From positions 35,925 to 99,924 of the forward strand of contig QZFT01000030.1 in the NCBI GenBank assembly GCA_003600225.1: a stretch of DNA of 64,000 bases, given 5' to 3'. The notes beneath the pieces were generated by a model, which saw nothing but the letters and a program-made list of their open reading frames with translations, made no database searches and was not told the origin of the DNA. Both the position numbers and the translations under genes were made by a program. The stretch is from Pseudonocardiaceae bacterium YIM PH 21723 (GTDB lineage: Bacteria > Actinomycetota > Actinomycetes > Mycobacteriales > Pseudonocardiaceae). Each line of letters starts with the position of its first letter. Position 1 is the first letter of the stretch. Below are positions 16,696 through 25,543 of this stretch, piece by piece.

Positions 16696-18267
16696 TTACT
16701 TCCAGTCGACCTGGGGTGAGCGGTAGAAGTCGATGCCCTGGGCCGTGAGGCGCGGGCCCTGCTTCGCCAGCCGGTCGCGGTAGGCAGTCCAGTCATGCGA
16801 GGCCCGGGGGCTCCAGCCGATCTCGGCGATCCCCGGCAATCGCGGGAACGCGAGGTACTCGATGTTGTCGCTGGTCCGGATGGTCTCGCTCCACAGCGGA
16901 GCCTCCACACCGGCGATCTGGTTCTCGGCCACCCCGGTCACGGCGGTGGACGGGTCCCAGCCGTAGGAGTCCTGCACCTCGACGAGTCCGGCCCAGCTCA
17001 GGCCGATCGGGGTGTCCTTGTTGTACTTCATGTCCAGGTAGGCGCGGTTCGCCGGGGACATGAGGATCTTGTTCCCGCGCTGGGCGGCCGCGGTGACCTC
17101 CGGCGCGGTGGGGTTGGTGCCCCAGAACTGCGGCACGGCGGTGACCGGCGGCGTGGCCTTGGCGATCTCGTGCCAGCCGATGAACTCCTTGCCGTACTTG
17201 GCCGCCAGGGGCTGCACCTTGTCCTGGAAGGCCTGGTAGTCCTCCGGCTTGGTGGAGTGCGCCTCGTCGCCACCGATGTGCAGGTACCTGCCGGGGGTCA
17301 GCGCGGACAGTTCACGGATCACGTCCTCGACGAACGTGTAGGTGATCGGCAGGCCGATGCACAGCGAGCTGTAGCCGACCTCGATGTCGGTGCGCGGCGG
17401 CACGGCCACGCCGTCGCAGTTGAGCTCGGCGTAGCTGTGCTGGGCGGCGTTGGTGTGCCCGGGCATGTCGACCTCGGGGACGATGTCGATGTGCCGGGAG
17501 GCGGCGTACGCGACGATGTCCCTGTACTGCTCCTGGGTGTAGTAGCCACCCGGGTCACCGCCGACGGCGGTCTGCCCGCCGATGGTGGCGAGCTTCGGCC
17601 AGCTCTTGATCTCGATCCGCCAGCCCTGGTCGTCGGTCAGGTGCAGATGCAGGGTGTTGATCTTGTACTGGGCGATCTGGTCGATGTACAGCTTGACCTG
17701 GTCCGGGGTGAAGAAGTGCCGGGCCACGTCCAGCATCGCGCTGCGGTGACCGAAGCGCGGGAAGTCGACGACGGTTCCACCGGCGACCGGCCACTCCCGG
17801 GTCTGCACGGTCTTCGACTCGATGGCCGCCGGGAACAGCTGGCGCAACGACTGGACACCGGAGAACAGGCCGTCGGTGGTGGTCGCCCGGATCCGGACAC
17901 CCTCCGGATGGACCTCCAGGCGGTAGCCCTCGGCGCCGAGCTTGCCGTCCTTGATCAGGAAGAGCTCGATGGCCTTGCCACCCCGCTCCTCGGCGCTGGA
18001 ATGCACCGGGAGCGGGTAGCCGGTGGCGGGCTTCAGCAGTGCCTGGAGGTACTGGGCGACCTCCAGGGACTCCTTGTCGGCACAGATCACCGTGCCGGGG
18101 GTCAGCAGGAACGGTTCCGCGGCGGCCTTCGCTTCGACCGGGGCGGGAACGATGTCGGTGACCGCACGCTCGACCGTCGGGAGCGCGATCGACTCGATGC
18201 TGGCGATGGCCGGCGGTCCGAGGAGGGCCAGGCCCGCGACCAGGCCGAGTAGCAGGGTTCTCTTCAC
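16696..18267 (-). CDS. Beta-N-acetylhexosaminidase (glycoside hydrolase family 20)
   Basis: A 523-residue exported enzyme. Residues 1-23 form a signal peptide. The GH20b domain runs to about residue 165, then the TIM barrel starts at PRFGHRSAMLDVARHFFTPD. The catalytic pair is in RYLHIGGDEAH (Asp334-Glu335), with HLHLTDDQGWR and EVDMPGHTNAA also diagnostic. It should release terminal GlcNAc from chitin oligomers outside the cell. GTG at 18267 follows GGAGG by 5 bp. A DasR-like operator lies 37 bp upstream of the start. Confidence 0.95.
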   Translation of the reverse strand: MKRTLLLGLVAGLALLGPPAIASIESIALPTVERAVTDIVPAPVEAKAAAEPFLLTPGTVICADKESLEVAQYLQALLKPATGYPLPVHSSAEERGGKAIELFLIKDGKLGAEGYRLEVHPEGVRIRATTTDGLFSGVQSLRQLFPAAIESKTVQTREWPVAGGTVVDFPRFGHRSAMLDVARHFFTPDQVKLYIDQIAQYKINTLHLHLTDDQGWRIEIKSWPKLATIGGQTAVGGDPGGYYTQEQYRDIVAYAASRHIDIVPEVDMPGHTNAAQHSYAELNCDGVAVPPRTDIEVGYSSLCIGLPITYTFVEDVIRELSALTPGRYLHIGGDEAHSTKPEDYQAFQDKVQPLAAKYGKEFIGWHEIAKATPPVTAVPQFWGTNPTAPEVTAAAQRGNKILMSPANRAYLDMKYNKDTPIGLSWAGLVEVQDSYGWDPSTAVTGVAENQIAGVEAPLWSETIRTSDNIEYLAFPRLPGIAEIGWSPRASHDWTAYRDRLAKQGPRLTAQGIDFYRSPQVDWK

Positions 18268-18303
18268 AGCAACCTCCGAGCAGGGGGGCGGGGGCGGCTT
18301 TCA

Positions 18304-18319
18304 AAGGTATAGACCAAAT
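18304..18319. promoter_or_regulatory. DasR-like (dre) operator upstream of GH20
   Basis: On the minus strand the site reads ATTTGGTCTATACCTT, matching the streptomycete dre consensus ACTGGTCTAGACCACT at the TGGTCTAnACC core. It lies 37-52 bp upstream of the hexosaminidase start. DasR is the GntR-family regulator of chitin and GlcNAc use; the regulator gene itself is not in this window. Confidence 0.65.
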
Positions 18320-18348
18320 ATAGGTTGAGCAAGAAACCAACGCAGTAC

Positions 18349-18401
18349 CCGAAGTCGGCGATGTTCGGTCTCGTTCCTCGCCCGAACATCGCCAACTTCG
18401 G
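18349..18401 (-). repeat. Family-1 palindromic hairpin, copy 2
   Basis: Arms at 18349-18368 and 18382-18401 (20 bp) with one disagreement, which is G-U in the RNA of the leftward sdhB transcript and C-A on the other strand. The loop, read with sdhB, contains GCGAGGAACGAG, also found in the copies after lhr and in similar form after the GGPP synthase gene. It begins 10 bp after the sdhB stop. Confidence 0.85.
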
Positions 18402-18410
18402 AACCAGACA

Positions 18411-19160
18411 TCAGCGCTTGCGGCGGAACAGCGAGGCCACCGCGAACAGCGGGTCGTACTTGCGGTCGGCCACGCGCTCCTTCAACGGGATCAACGCGTT
18501 GTCGGTGATCTTGATGTGTTCCGGGCAGACCTCGGTGCAGCACTTGGTGATGTTGCACATGCCCAGGCCGTGCGCCTCCTGGGCGGCGGACACCCGGTCC
18601 TCGGCGTCGAGGGGATGCATCTCCAGTTCGGCCACCCGCATGAGGAACCGGGGACCGGCGAAGTTCTGCTTGTTCTCCTCGTGGTCACGCACCACGTGAC
18701 AGGTGTTCTGGCACAGGAAGCACTCGATGCACTTGCGGAACTCCTGCGAGCGCTCGACGTCCACCTGCTGCATCCGGTAGTCCCCCGGCTGCACGCCGGG
18801 CGGCGGCGCGAAGGACGGGATCTCCCGCGCCTTCTGGTAGTTGAAGGACACGTCGGTGACCAGGTCCTTGATCACCGGGAACGTGCGCATCGGCGTGACG
18901 GTGATCGTCTCGTCCTCGGTGAAGGTGGACATCCGGGTCATGCACAGCAGCCGCGGCCGCCCGTTGATCTCCGCCGAACACGAGCCGCACTTGCCGGCCT
19001 TGCAGTTCCACCGCACCGCCAGGTCCGGGGCCTGCGTGGCCTGCAACCGGTGGATGATGTCCAGCACGACCTCGCCCTCGTTCACCTCGACGAGGAAGTC
19101 GTGCAGCCCACCGTCCTTGTCGTCCCCGCGCCAGACCTTGAAACTCGCCTTGTATCCCAT
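18411..19160 (-). CDS. sdhB: Succinate dehydrogenase iron-sulfur subunit (Sdh1-like)
   Basis: A 249-residue electron-transfer subunit. Cysteines for the 2Fe-2S cluster are in NCKAGKCGSCSAEINGRPRLLC; the 4Fe-4S and 3Fe-4S clusters use CIECFLCQNTCHV and CNITKCCTEVCPEHIK. Gene order anchor, flavoprotein, iron-sulfur and subunit lengths match mycobacterial Sdh1 (Rv0249c-Rv0247c) from memory. It passes electrons from SdhA to the membrane quinone site. Last gene of the operon, 2 bp after sdhA, followed by a hairpin. Confidence 0.95.
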   Translation of the reverse strand: MGYKASFKVWRGDDKDGGLHDFLVEVNEGEVVLDIIHRLQATQAPDLAVRWNCKAGKCGSCSAEINGRPRLLCMTRMSTFTEDETITVTPMRTFPVIKDLVTDVSFNYQKAREIPSFAPPPGVQPGDYRMQQVDVERSQEFRKCIECFLCQNTCHVVRDHEENKQNFAGPRFLMRVAELEMHPLDAEDRVSAAQEAHGLGMCNITKCCTEVCPEHIKITDNALIPLKERVADRKYDPLFAVASLFRRKR

Positions 19161-19162
19161 GA

Positions 19163-21055
19163 TCAGGCCGTCCCTTCCGCGCGATGAGCGGACAGCTCCT
19201 CGGAGACGAAGTACTTTCCGAGCTCGTCCTTCTCGAACAGGTCGAGCAGATCGGCGCGCAGCGGGATCTGGTCCTGCCTGCGCACGTCGATGCCCTCATC
19301 GCTGGTCGTGCAGACCAGCAGCGTGCTGCGCCAGCCCGCGTCCATCCCCGGGAAGTCGTCGCGGGTGTGCCCGCCCCGGCTCTCGGTCCGCTCCAGCGCC
19401 GCCCTGGCCACGCACTCGCTGATCCACAGCATGTTCCGCAGGTCGATCGCCAGGTGCCAGCCGGGGTTGAACTGCCGGTGACCCTCCACCGCGATGTGGT
19501 TGGCTCGCTGCCGGAGCTCGTCCAGCTTCTTCAGCGCGAGCTTCATCTCCTCGCCGGTGCGGATGATGCCGACCAGGTCGTTCATCACCTGCTGCAGCTC
19601 GGTGTGGATGGTGTACGGGTTCTCCCCGCTGCCCTCGAACGGCGCCAAGGCGTCCTTCGACGCCTGGGAAACCTGGGCCTCGGTCACCAGCGGACGCGGA
19701 CCGGTGAGAGAGTCCACGTACCCGGCGGCGCCGAGCCCGGCCCGGCGGCCGAAGACCAGCAGGTCGGACAGCGAGTTGCCGCCGAGGCGGTTGGAGCCGT
19801 GCATGCCGCCGGAGCACTCCCCCGCGGCGAACAGGCCGGGTACGGCCGACTGGCCGGTGTCCGGGTCGACCTCGATGCCACCCATGACGTAGTGGCAGGT
19901 CGGGCCGACCTCCATCGGCTCGGCGGTGATGTCCACGTCGGCCAGTTCCTTGAACTGGTGGTGCATGGACGGCAGCCGCCGCTTGATCTCCTCGGCGGGC
20001 AACCGGGTGGACACGTCCAGGAAGACGCCGCCGTGCGGGGTGCCCCGGCCGGCCTTGACCTCGGAGTTGATCGACCGGGCGACCTCGTCCCTGGGCAGCA
20101 GTTCCGGCGGGCGCCGGTTGTTGTCCGGGTCGGTGTACCAGCGGTCGCCCTCTTCCTCGGTGGTCGCGTACTTCTCTTTGAACACGTCCGGGATGTACTC
20201 GAACATGAACCGCTTGCCCTCGGAGTTCCGCAGCACACCGCCGTCGCCGCGCACCGACTCGGTGACCAGGATGCCCTTCACCGAGGGCGGCCAGACCATG
20301 CCGGTCGGGTGGAACTGGATGAACTCCATGTTGATCAGCGCGGCACCCGCGCGCAGCGCCAGGGCGTGCCCGTCGCCGGTGTACTCCCAAGAGTTCGAGG
20401 TGACCTTGAAGGACTTGCCGATGCCGCCGGTCGCCAGCACGACGGCCGGGGTCTCGAACACCACGAACCGGCCGGATTCGCGCCAGTAGCCGAAGGCGCC
20501 GGCGATCCGGTCGCCGGCCTTGACCAGCTCGGTGATGGTGAGTTCCTGGAAGACCTTGATATTGGCCTCGTAGTCACCGGTGGCCTTGTAGTCCTCCTGC
20601 TGCAACGAGACGATCTTCTGCTGCAGCGTGCGGATCAGTTCCAAGCCGGTCCGGTCGCCGACGTGCGCCAGCCGCGGGTACTCGTGGCCGCCGAAGTTGC
20701 GCTGGCTGATCCGGCCGTCCTTGGTGCGGTCGAACAGCGCGCCGTAGGTCTCCAGTTCCCAAACCCGCTCCGGGGCCTCCTTGGCGTGCAGCTCGGCCAT
20801 CCGCCAGTTGTTCAGGAACTTGCCGCCACGCATGGTGTCCCGGAAGTGGACCTGCCAGTTGTCGCCGGAGTTGACGTTGCCCATGGCCGCGGCGATACCG
20901 CCCTCGGCCATCACGGTGTGCGCCTTGCCGAACAGTGACTTGCAGATGATCGCGGTGCGCTTGCCCTGTTCCCTGGCCTCGATCGCGGCCCGCAGACCGG
21001 CGCCCCCAGCACCGATCACCACGACGTCGTAGTTGTGACGCTCGATCTCAGTCAT
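19163..21055 (-). CDS. sdhA: Succinate dehydrogenase flavoprotein subunit (Sdh1-like)
   Basis: A 630-residue flavoprotein oxidising succinate to fumarate. The FAD-binding start is YDVVVIGAGGAGLRAAIEAR, the covalent flavin histidine is in KSLFGKAHTVMAEGGIAAAM, and the active site segment includes RGTPHGGVFLDV and HYVMGGIEVDPDTGQS. ATG at 21055 is preferred over a longer frame, since homology begins with MTEIERHNYD. It faces the cytoplasm and pairs with SdhB. Confidence 0.95.
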   Translation of the reverse strand: MTEIERHNYDVVVIGAGGAGLRAAIEAREQGKRTAIICKSLFGKAHTVMAEGGIAAAMGNVNSGDNWQVHFRDTMRGGKFLNNWRMAELHAKEAPERVWELETYGALFDRTKDGRISQRNFGGHEYPRLAHVGDRTGLELIRTLQQKIVSLQQEDYKATGDYEANIKVFQELTITELVKAGDRIAGAFGYWRESGRFVVFETPAVVLATGGIGKSFKVTSNSWEYTGDGHALALRAGAALINMEFIQFHPTGMVWPPSVKGILVTESVRGDGGVLRNSEGKRFMFEYIPDVFKEKYATTEEEGDRWYTDPDNNRRPPELLPRDEVARSINSEVKAGRGTPHGGVFLDVSTRLPAEEIKRRLPSMHHQFKELADVDITAEPMEVGPTCHYVMGGIEVDPDTGQSAVPGLFAAGECSGGMHGSNRLGGNSLSDLLVFGRRAGLGAAGYVDSLTGPRPLVTEAQVSQASKDALAPFEGSGENPYTIHTELQQVMNDLVGIIRTGEEMKLALKKLDELRQRANHIAVEGHRQFNPGWHLAIDLRNMLWISECVARAALERTESRGGHTRDDFPGMDAGWRSTLLVCTTSDEGIDVRRQDQIPLRADLLDLFEKDELGKYFVSEELSAHRAEGTA

Positions 21056-21071
21056 CGTCCCTATCCAGTTG

Positions 21072-21872
21072 TCAGTTGAAGATCCGCAGGTCACTGATGG
21101 CGCCGCCGGCGACCAGTGACACATAGAGGTCGGTCAGACCCACCGAGATCAGCGATGCCCAGGCCAGCTGCATGTGCTTGCCGTTGAACTTGCTGACCTG
21201 CTGCCACAGCCAGTAGCGCACCGGGTGTTTCGAGAAGTGCGTCAGCTTGCCGCCCATGATGTGGCGGCAGGAGTGACAGGAGACGGTGTACGCCCAGATC
21301 AACGAGACGTTGACCACCATGATCAGCGTGCCGAGGCCGATGCCGAAGCCGCCGTCCTTGCCGTGGAAGGCGATGACGGTGTCCCAGGTGAGCACGAGGG
21401 CCACCGGGATCGCGGCGTAGAAGAAGTACCGGTGGATGTTCTGCATGATCAGCGGGAACCGCGTCTCACCGGAGTACTTCGCGTGCGGCTCGGCGACGGC
21501 GCAGGCGGGCGGCGACAACCAGAACGCCCGGTAGTAGGCCTTGCGGTAGTAGTAGCAGGTCAGCCGGAAGCCGAGGACGAACGGCAGCACGAACAGCGGC
21601 GGGGTGACCAGCGGCCCCAGATCGGGGAACCACTGACCGAAGTGGCTGGAGCCCGGCTCACACACCGCCGAGAGGCACGGCGAGTAGAACGGCGCCAGGT
21701 AGTGGTACTGCGGCACCCAGTAGTTCGCGTTCTGAAACGCGCGCACCGTGCCGTAGATGATGAAGATCATCAGTCCGGTGAAGGTGACGAGCGGGGCCAG
21801 CCACCACCGGTCGGTGCGCAGCGTGCGCGCCTCGATGCGCGCCCTCCCGGGCGCGCCAGGTGTAACAGTCAT
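21072..21872 (-). CDS. sdhC: Succinate dehydrogenase membrane anchor, cytochrome b-type (Sdh1-like)
   Basis: A 266-residue membrane subunit with about five helices. Conserved histidines that could ligate heme are in LIMQNIHRYFFYAAIP and SCHSCRHIMGGKLTHFSKHPVR. It anchors SdhAB and reduces quinone. A single large anchor rather than two small ones places the complex in the mycobacterial Sdh1-like group. ATG at 21872 follows AGAGGAT. It lies 16 bp before sdhA. Confidence 0.9.
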   Translation of the reverse strand: MTVTPGAPGRARIEARTLRTDRWWLAPLVTFTGLMIFIIYGTVRAFQNANYWVPQYHYLAPFYSPCLSAVCEPGSSHFGQWFPDLGPLVTPPLFVLPFVLGFRLTCYYYRKAYYRAFWLSPPACAVAEPHAKYSGETRFPLIMQNIHRYFFYAAIPVALVLTWDTVIAFHGKDGGFGIGLGTLIMVVNVSLIWAYTVSCHSCRHIMGGKLTHFSKHPVRYWLWQQVSKFNGKHMQLAWASLISVGLTDLYVSLVAGGAISDLRIFN

Positions 21873-21900
21873 CGAATCCTCTGCGCTGAGTCGGTTCGGG

Positions 21901-22194
21901 TCAGTGCTGGTGTCGCCGGTATCCGCCGACGCCCTCGTCATCCGCACCCCGCCATAGCTCTGGGTCATAGGGGGTATCGGATACGAGCACCATGTCGTGC
22001 TCCTCGCCGGTACGCGGACTCGGGGGCTGCGGGGTCGCGGTGAACTCATCGACATCGATGCCCAACCGCTCGACAGCGTTGGCGATGCGGCGCACGGCCG
22101 CGGCGTCCCCATATCGGACGCGTAGTGCGCCAACACACTGGTGAAGATCGTTCAGCGCTCGCTGAAGGGCGGCAAGTTCGGTGGTGGACGACAT
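21901..22194 (-). CDS. Small conserved sdh-operon protein (Rv0250c-like)
   Basis: A 97-residue soluble protein at the head of the sdh operon. A helical N-terminal half (ELAALQRALNDLHQCVGALR) precedes an acidic tail ending LVSDTPYDPELWRGADDEGV. The tail strongly recalls the mycobacterial Rv0250c family, which occupies the same place next to Sdh1; I state this from memory. Function unknown; an assembly or regulatory partner of the complex is possible. ATG at 22194 follows GGGAG. Confidence 0.8.
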   Translation of the reverse strand: MSSTTELAALQRALNDLHQCVGALRVRYGDAAAVRRIANAVERLGIDVDEFTATPQPPSPRTGEEHDMVLVSDTPYDPELWRGADDEGVGGYRRHQH

Positions 22195-22412
22195 CCCGCG
22201 CTCCCTTGTTCTGCCGGTACCGGGAGAGATCCCCGGTGTACTCGCAGACTCTGCCCGCAGGATCCCTTTGTGACAAGGGGCACACGCCGATCGACAGTAG
22301 TGTGGATCACATATTGCTTGTCGAGCTATAGGGTGGTGTGATCGCACCGATGCGATATCGCCCGGCCAGATCGGTCCAGATACGGCTGGGCCGGCGACCG
22401 CCTCGAAGCGGC

Positions 22413-22487
22413 TGAATGTGGCCTTACTTCGGTAGAGGACGGTGAATGTGGCTCGCGGTCGGATAGACCGAACGGAAGCCACATTCA
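22413..22487. repeat. TGAATGTGGC direct/inverted repeats after LysR gene
   Basis: TGAATGTGGC occurs at 22413 and 22443, and its complement AGCCACATTCA at 22477-22487. The last two form an 11-bp stem enclosing an inner CGGTC/GACCG stem (22443-22487), lying 12 bp after the LysR stop, so it likely acts as a terminator. The rest of the 300-bp gap to the sdh operon (22195-22412) should hold the sdh promoter; I see no other structure there. Confidence 0.55.
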
Positions 22488-22498
22488 GTCGGAACGGG

Positions 22499-23329
22499 TC
22501 AGCTGCGGCAGGCGGTCCGGACGAGGTCGGCGACCGCCTTGGAGCGGGAGTGCGGGGGCCACGCGATGACCGTGGTGATCTCAGGGGCGCCGATCACCGG
22601 CACCGCGGTCACGTCCTCACGCAGTTGGGCACGGGCCGAGTCGGGCGCGAGGTGGTAGGTGCGACCGAGGGCGATCAGCTGGAAAAGCTGAGCATGATCC
22701 CGCACCTGCGGGCCGGGACCGTCCGGGTAGCTGCCGTCCGACCGCATCATGCGCGGCGGAGGCAGATCGATGGGCTCGTCATGACGCACGTGATCGCGGC
22801 CGGTCAGCGGGTGCCCGGCGGGGAGGATCAGCACCTGGCTCTCGGTGACAAGGTCTTCGAAGTCCAACCCGGTCACCGAGTTGAACGGCCGATGCAGCAG
22901 GGCCACATCGGCCCGGCCGTCGCGCAGCAACCGCTCCACCTCACCGATGCCACTGAGCAATACCTCGACCGGCACGGCCCCCGGCTCGGCCTCGTAGGCG
23001 GCCAGCAGCTTGGCCAGCAGCTCGCTGGATGCCCCGGCCTTCACGGCGAGCACGATCCCCGGCCTCGGCTGCCCGGCGCGACGGGTGCGGCGCTCGGCGG
23101 CCTCGACCGCCTCCAGCGCGGCCCGGGCTTCCCGGAGCAGCACCGCGCCGGCCTCGGTGAGCGCGACCGCGCGGCTGGTGCGCTCCAGCAGCGTCACCCC
23201 GAGGCGGCGTTCCAGGAGGCTGATCGCCCTGGACAGCGGTGGCTGCGCCATGCCGAGGCGCAGCGCGGCCCGGCCGAAGTGCAGTTCCTCGGCCACCGCG
23301 ACGAAGTACCGGAGCTCCCGGGTTTCCAC
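22499..23329 (-). CDS. LysR family transcriptional regulator
   Basis: A 276-residue LysR regulator. The N-terminal winged helix has METRELRYFVAVAEELHFGR, followed by AQPPLSRAISLLERRLGVTL. The C-terminal effector domain begins about residue 90. It is divergent from the SDR gene, with a T-N11-A box in the 84-bp gap, so it most likely controls that gene. Effector unknown. Confidence 0.92.
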   Translation of the reverse strand: METRELRYFVAVAEELHFGRAALRLGMAQPPLSRAISLLERRLGVTLLERTSRAVALTEAGAVLLREARAALEAVEAAERRTRRAGQPRPGIVLAVKAGASSELLAKLLAAYEAEPGAVPVEVLLSGIGEVERLLRDGRADVALLHRPFNSVTGLDFEDLVTESQVLILPAGHPLTGRDHVRHDEPIDLPPPRMMRSDGSYPDGPGPQVRDHAQLFQLIALGRTYHLAPDSARAQLREDVTAVPVIGAPEITTVIAWPPHSRSKAVADLVRTACRS

Positions 23330-23342
23330 GAGGTCCAGATTA

Positions 23343-23357
23343 ATACCTCAGCGGTAT
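23343..23357. promoter_or_regulatory. LysR box (T-N11-A) between divergent genes
   Basis: ATACC-TCAGC-GGTAT is a perfect 5+5 inverted repeat containing TACC-N5-GGTA, the classic LysR T-N11-A spacing. It sits 14 bp from the regulator start and 57 bp from the SDR start. Confidence 0.65.
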
Positions 23358-23413
23358 CAATGGGCACCCGATCGGTGTTGGCGTTGATCTCGATCCACCG
23401 CCAGGCTGGAGTC

Positions 23414-24133
23414 ATGACAGAACAGAAGGTCGCGCTGGTCACCGGCGCGAACAAGGGGATCGGCTACGCGATCGCGGCCGGTCTGGGGGCACTGGGCTGG
23501 AAGGTCGGCGTCGGCGCGCGGGACCCGCAGCGGCTGGCGGAGGCCGTGTCGAAGCTGCAGGCCGAGGGCGTGGACGCGTTCGGCGTCCGCATCGACGTCT
23601 CCGACGACGCGAGCGTCGCGGCAGCGGTCGCCTCGATCGACAAGCTGGACGTGCTGATCAACAACGCCGGGATCACCGGAACCCTGCCGCAGGAACCGAC
23701 CACGGTCGACCCGGCCGTGCTCCTGGAGGTGGTGAACACCAACGTGCTCGGCGCCCTGCGGGTCACCAACGCGGCACTGCCGCTCCTGCGGAACTCGGCC
23801 GCGCCGCGGATCGTGAACATGTCCAGCGGCACCGGCTCACTCACCGAGCAGAGCTCGACGAACGACCCCGCGCGGACCGGCCCGATCAATGCCGCCTACT
23901 CGCCGTCGAAATCGATGCTGAACGCGGTGACCGTGCAGTTCGCCAAGGAACTGGCGGACACGAACATCCTGATCAACCTGGCCTGCCCGGGCCTCGTCGC
24001 CACCGACCTCAACGGGCACCGGGGCACCCGGACCCCGGAACAGGGCGCGGCCATCGCGATCAAGCTGGCCACCCTGCCCGACGACGGCCCGACCGGCCGG
24101 TTCTTCAACGACGACGGCGAAATCCCCTGGTGA
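23414..24133 (+). CDS. Short-chain dehydrogenase/reductase
   Basis: A 239-residue SDR. The cofactor motif is ALVTGANKGIGYAIAAGLG, the structural NNAG is in VLINNAGITG, the Ser is in IVNMSSGTGSL, and YxxxK is AAYSPSKSML. The ending GPTGRFFNDDGEIPW is typical of carbonyl-reductase-like members. It probably reduces a carbonyl compound sensed by the divergent LysR protein. The ATG follows GGAG by 4 bp; the start at 23414 matches the family N-terminus. Confidence 0.92.
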   Translation: MTEQKVALVTGANKGIGYAIAAGLGALGWKVGVGARDPQRLAEAVSKLQAEGVDAFGVRIDVSDDASVAAAVASIDKLDVLINNAGITGTLPQEPTTVDPAVLLEVVNTNVLGALRVTNAALPLLRNSAAPRIVNMSSGTGSLTEQSSTNDPARTGPINAAYSPSKSMLNAVTVQFAKELADTNILINLACPGLVATDLNGHRGTRTPEQGAAIAIKLATLPDDGPTGRFFNDDGEIPW

Positions 24134-24805
24134 TCAGGATCCGGTGACGAGCCGGGCGTACAGGGTCGTCGCCGCGGTGAGGCACTCGTCGGCATCCTCG
24201 ATATCGTCCGGCAGGAACCCGAGGCTGCCGTCGAGGACCTCCACAGCCCGCTTGACCAGCGGGATCGCCTCGTCCTCGAAGCCGGCCGCGACCAGCTGGC
24301 GCAGGCTCTCCACCACCTGGCCGGCCTCGCCGAGGTAGTCCTCGGCGTCGCCGGCGGCCAGGTCCTCATCCAGCTGGAGGTTCTCGATCCCACGCAACGC
24401 GGCCTCGGTGTCGATCGAATCGCCGCTCGCCTTGACCGCCATCAACGACAGCAGTTGCAGCAGCCCGGGGTCGGCCTTCGCCTGCTCGACCAGCAGGTCC
24501 GCGAGGGTCTCCCGGTCGAGGCCGAGCAGGTAGGGCCGCAACGCCTCGGGGGCGTCGTCCATCTGCAACAGCCACAGGCCCAGGGCGACGGCGTGCGCGC
24601 AGAACGTCTCCGCGCAGGAACACCCGGATTCCATGGTGTCCACGTCGAGGGAGGTCTCGCGGGGCTCGCCGTCGTCCATGACGGCCACGACCTGGCCGTC
24701 GTCCAGCTCACGGGCATCGCGTACCCGGTCGATCAGGCCGAGTCCGCGATCGAACTGCTCGTCGCCCGCGAGTTCACGGAGATCGTCTTCGGTGAAGGTC
24801 AGCAT
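24134..24805 (-). CDS. SWIM zinc-finger-like protein
   Basis: A 223-residue acidic protein. GCSCAETFCAH (about residues 61-71) gives CxC-x4-CxH, the SWIM zinc-finger pattern. The N-terminus FTEDDLRELAGDEQFDRGLG matches SWIM proteins that start with a short beta region. The C-terminal part is helical and repeat-like. Such proteins may bind DNA or proteins. It is convergent with the SDR gene, the stop codons being directly adjacent. Confidence 0.75.
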   Translation of the reverse strand: MLTFTEDDLRELAGDEQFDRGLGLIDRVRDARELDDGQVVAVMDDGEPRETSLDVDTMESGCSCAETFCAHAVALGLWLLQMDDAPEALRPYLLGLDRETLADLLVEQAKADPGLLQLLSLMAVKASGDSIDTEAALRGIENLQLDEDLAAGDAEDYLGEAGQVVESLRQLVAAGFEDEAIPLVKRAVEVLDGSLGFLPDDIEDADECLTAATTLYARLVTGS

Positions 24806-24823
24806 TCCGGCTATTGTGCCTGG

Positions 24824-25483
24824 TCAGGCCGCCCTCAGCAGATCCAGGGCCTCCGGCACCGAGTCGACGACCGGTGCCCCGGTGGTCTGCAGCCTGCGGC
24901 GGGTCATGGCCCCCACGCTCACCAGCACGCAGTCGACGCCCAGCTGGGCGGCGGCTTCGGCGTCGTCGGTGATGTCCCCGATCAGCACCACCTCGTCCGG
25001 CTGCTTGCCGAGGTCGGCGAGGTGCCTGCGCAGGTACTCGACCTTGGTGTCGCCCCCGGTCTGTTCCCGTAGGCCGTCGATCCGGGCGAACAGGTCGGCG
25101 ATGCCCAGCTGGGTGACCAGCGGGAGCAGTTCGGTGTGGAAGAACATCGACAGCAGCGACTGACTGCCGCCGGCGTTCCGCCAGCCCTGGAGGGCGGAAT
25201 CGGCGCCGCGCTGCAGACCACAGGTGTGCAGCAACGCGCGATACGCCTGGTGATAGAGCCGGTCCACGTTCGCCCAGTCGGCGACGGTGAGCTCGGTGCC
25301 CAGCAGCGTGGAGTAGCTGACGGAGACCGGCCGGGTGTAGATCTCCTGCCATTCGGCGTGGGTGATCGTGCCCCGCTTGAAGTGTGCACAGACCGCGTTC
25401 ACGGCTTGGATCACTGCGTGGTTGTCATCCAGCAGGGTGCCGTTCCAGTCCCAGATGATGTGTTTGACTCTGGCTTCCATCAC
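24824..25483 (-). CDS. HAD family hydrolase (phosphatase-like)
   Basis: A 219-residue HAD enzyme. Motif I is IIWDWNGTLLDDN, the lysine is in GGDTKVEYLRRHL, and motif IV is VVLIGDITDDAEAAAQLG. Its length and helical cap match phosphoglycolate-phosphatase-like members. Substrate undetermined. It lies 18 bp upstream of the SWIM gene on the same strand. Confidence 0.87.
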   Translation of the reverse strand: MMEARVKHIIWDWNGTLLDDNHAVIQAVNAVCAHFKRGTITHAEWQEIYTRPVSVSYSTLLGTELTVADWANVDRLYHQAYRALLHTCGLQRGADSALQGWRNAGGSQSLLSMFFHTELLPLVTQLGIADLFARIDGLREQTGGDTKVEYLRRHLADLGKQPDEVVLIGDITDDAEAAAQLGVDCVLVSVGAMTRRRLQTTGAPVVDSVPEALDLLRAA

Positions 25484-25543
25484 GAGACTGTACGGCTGTC
25501 CCCCACTGGAGCTAAACCTATTTATGTCACCGTGTCGGGTCCG

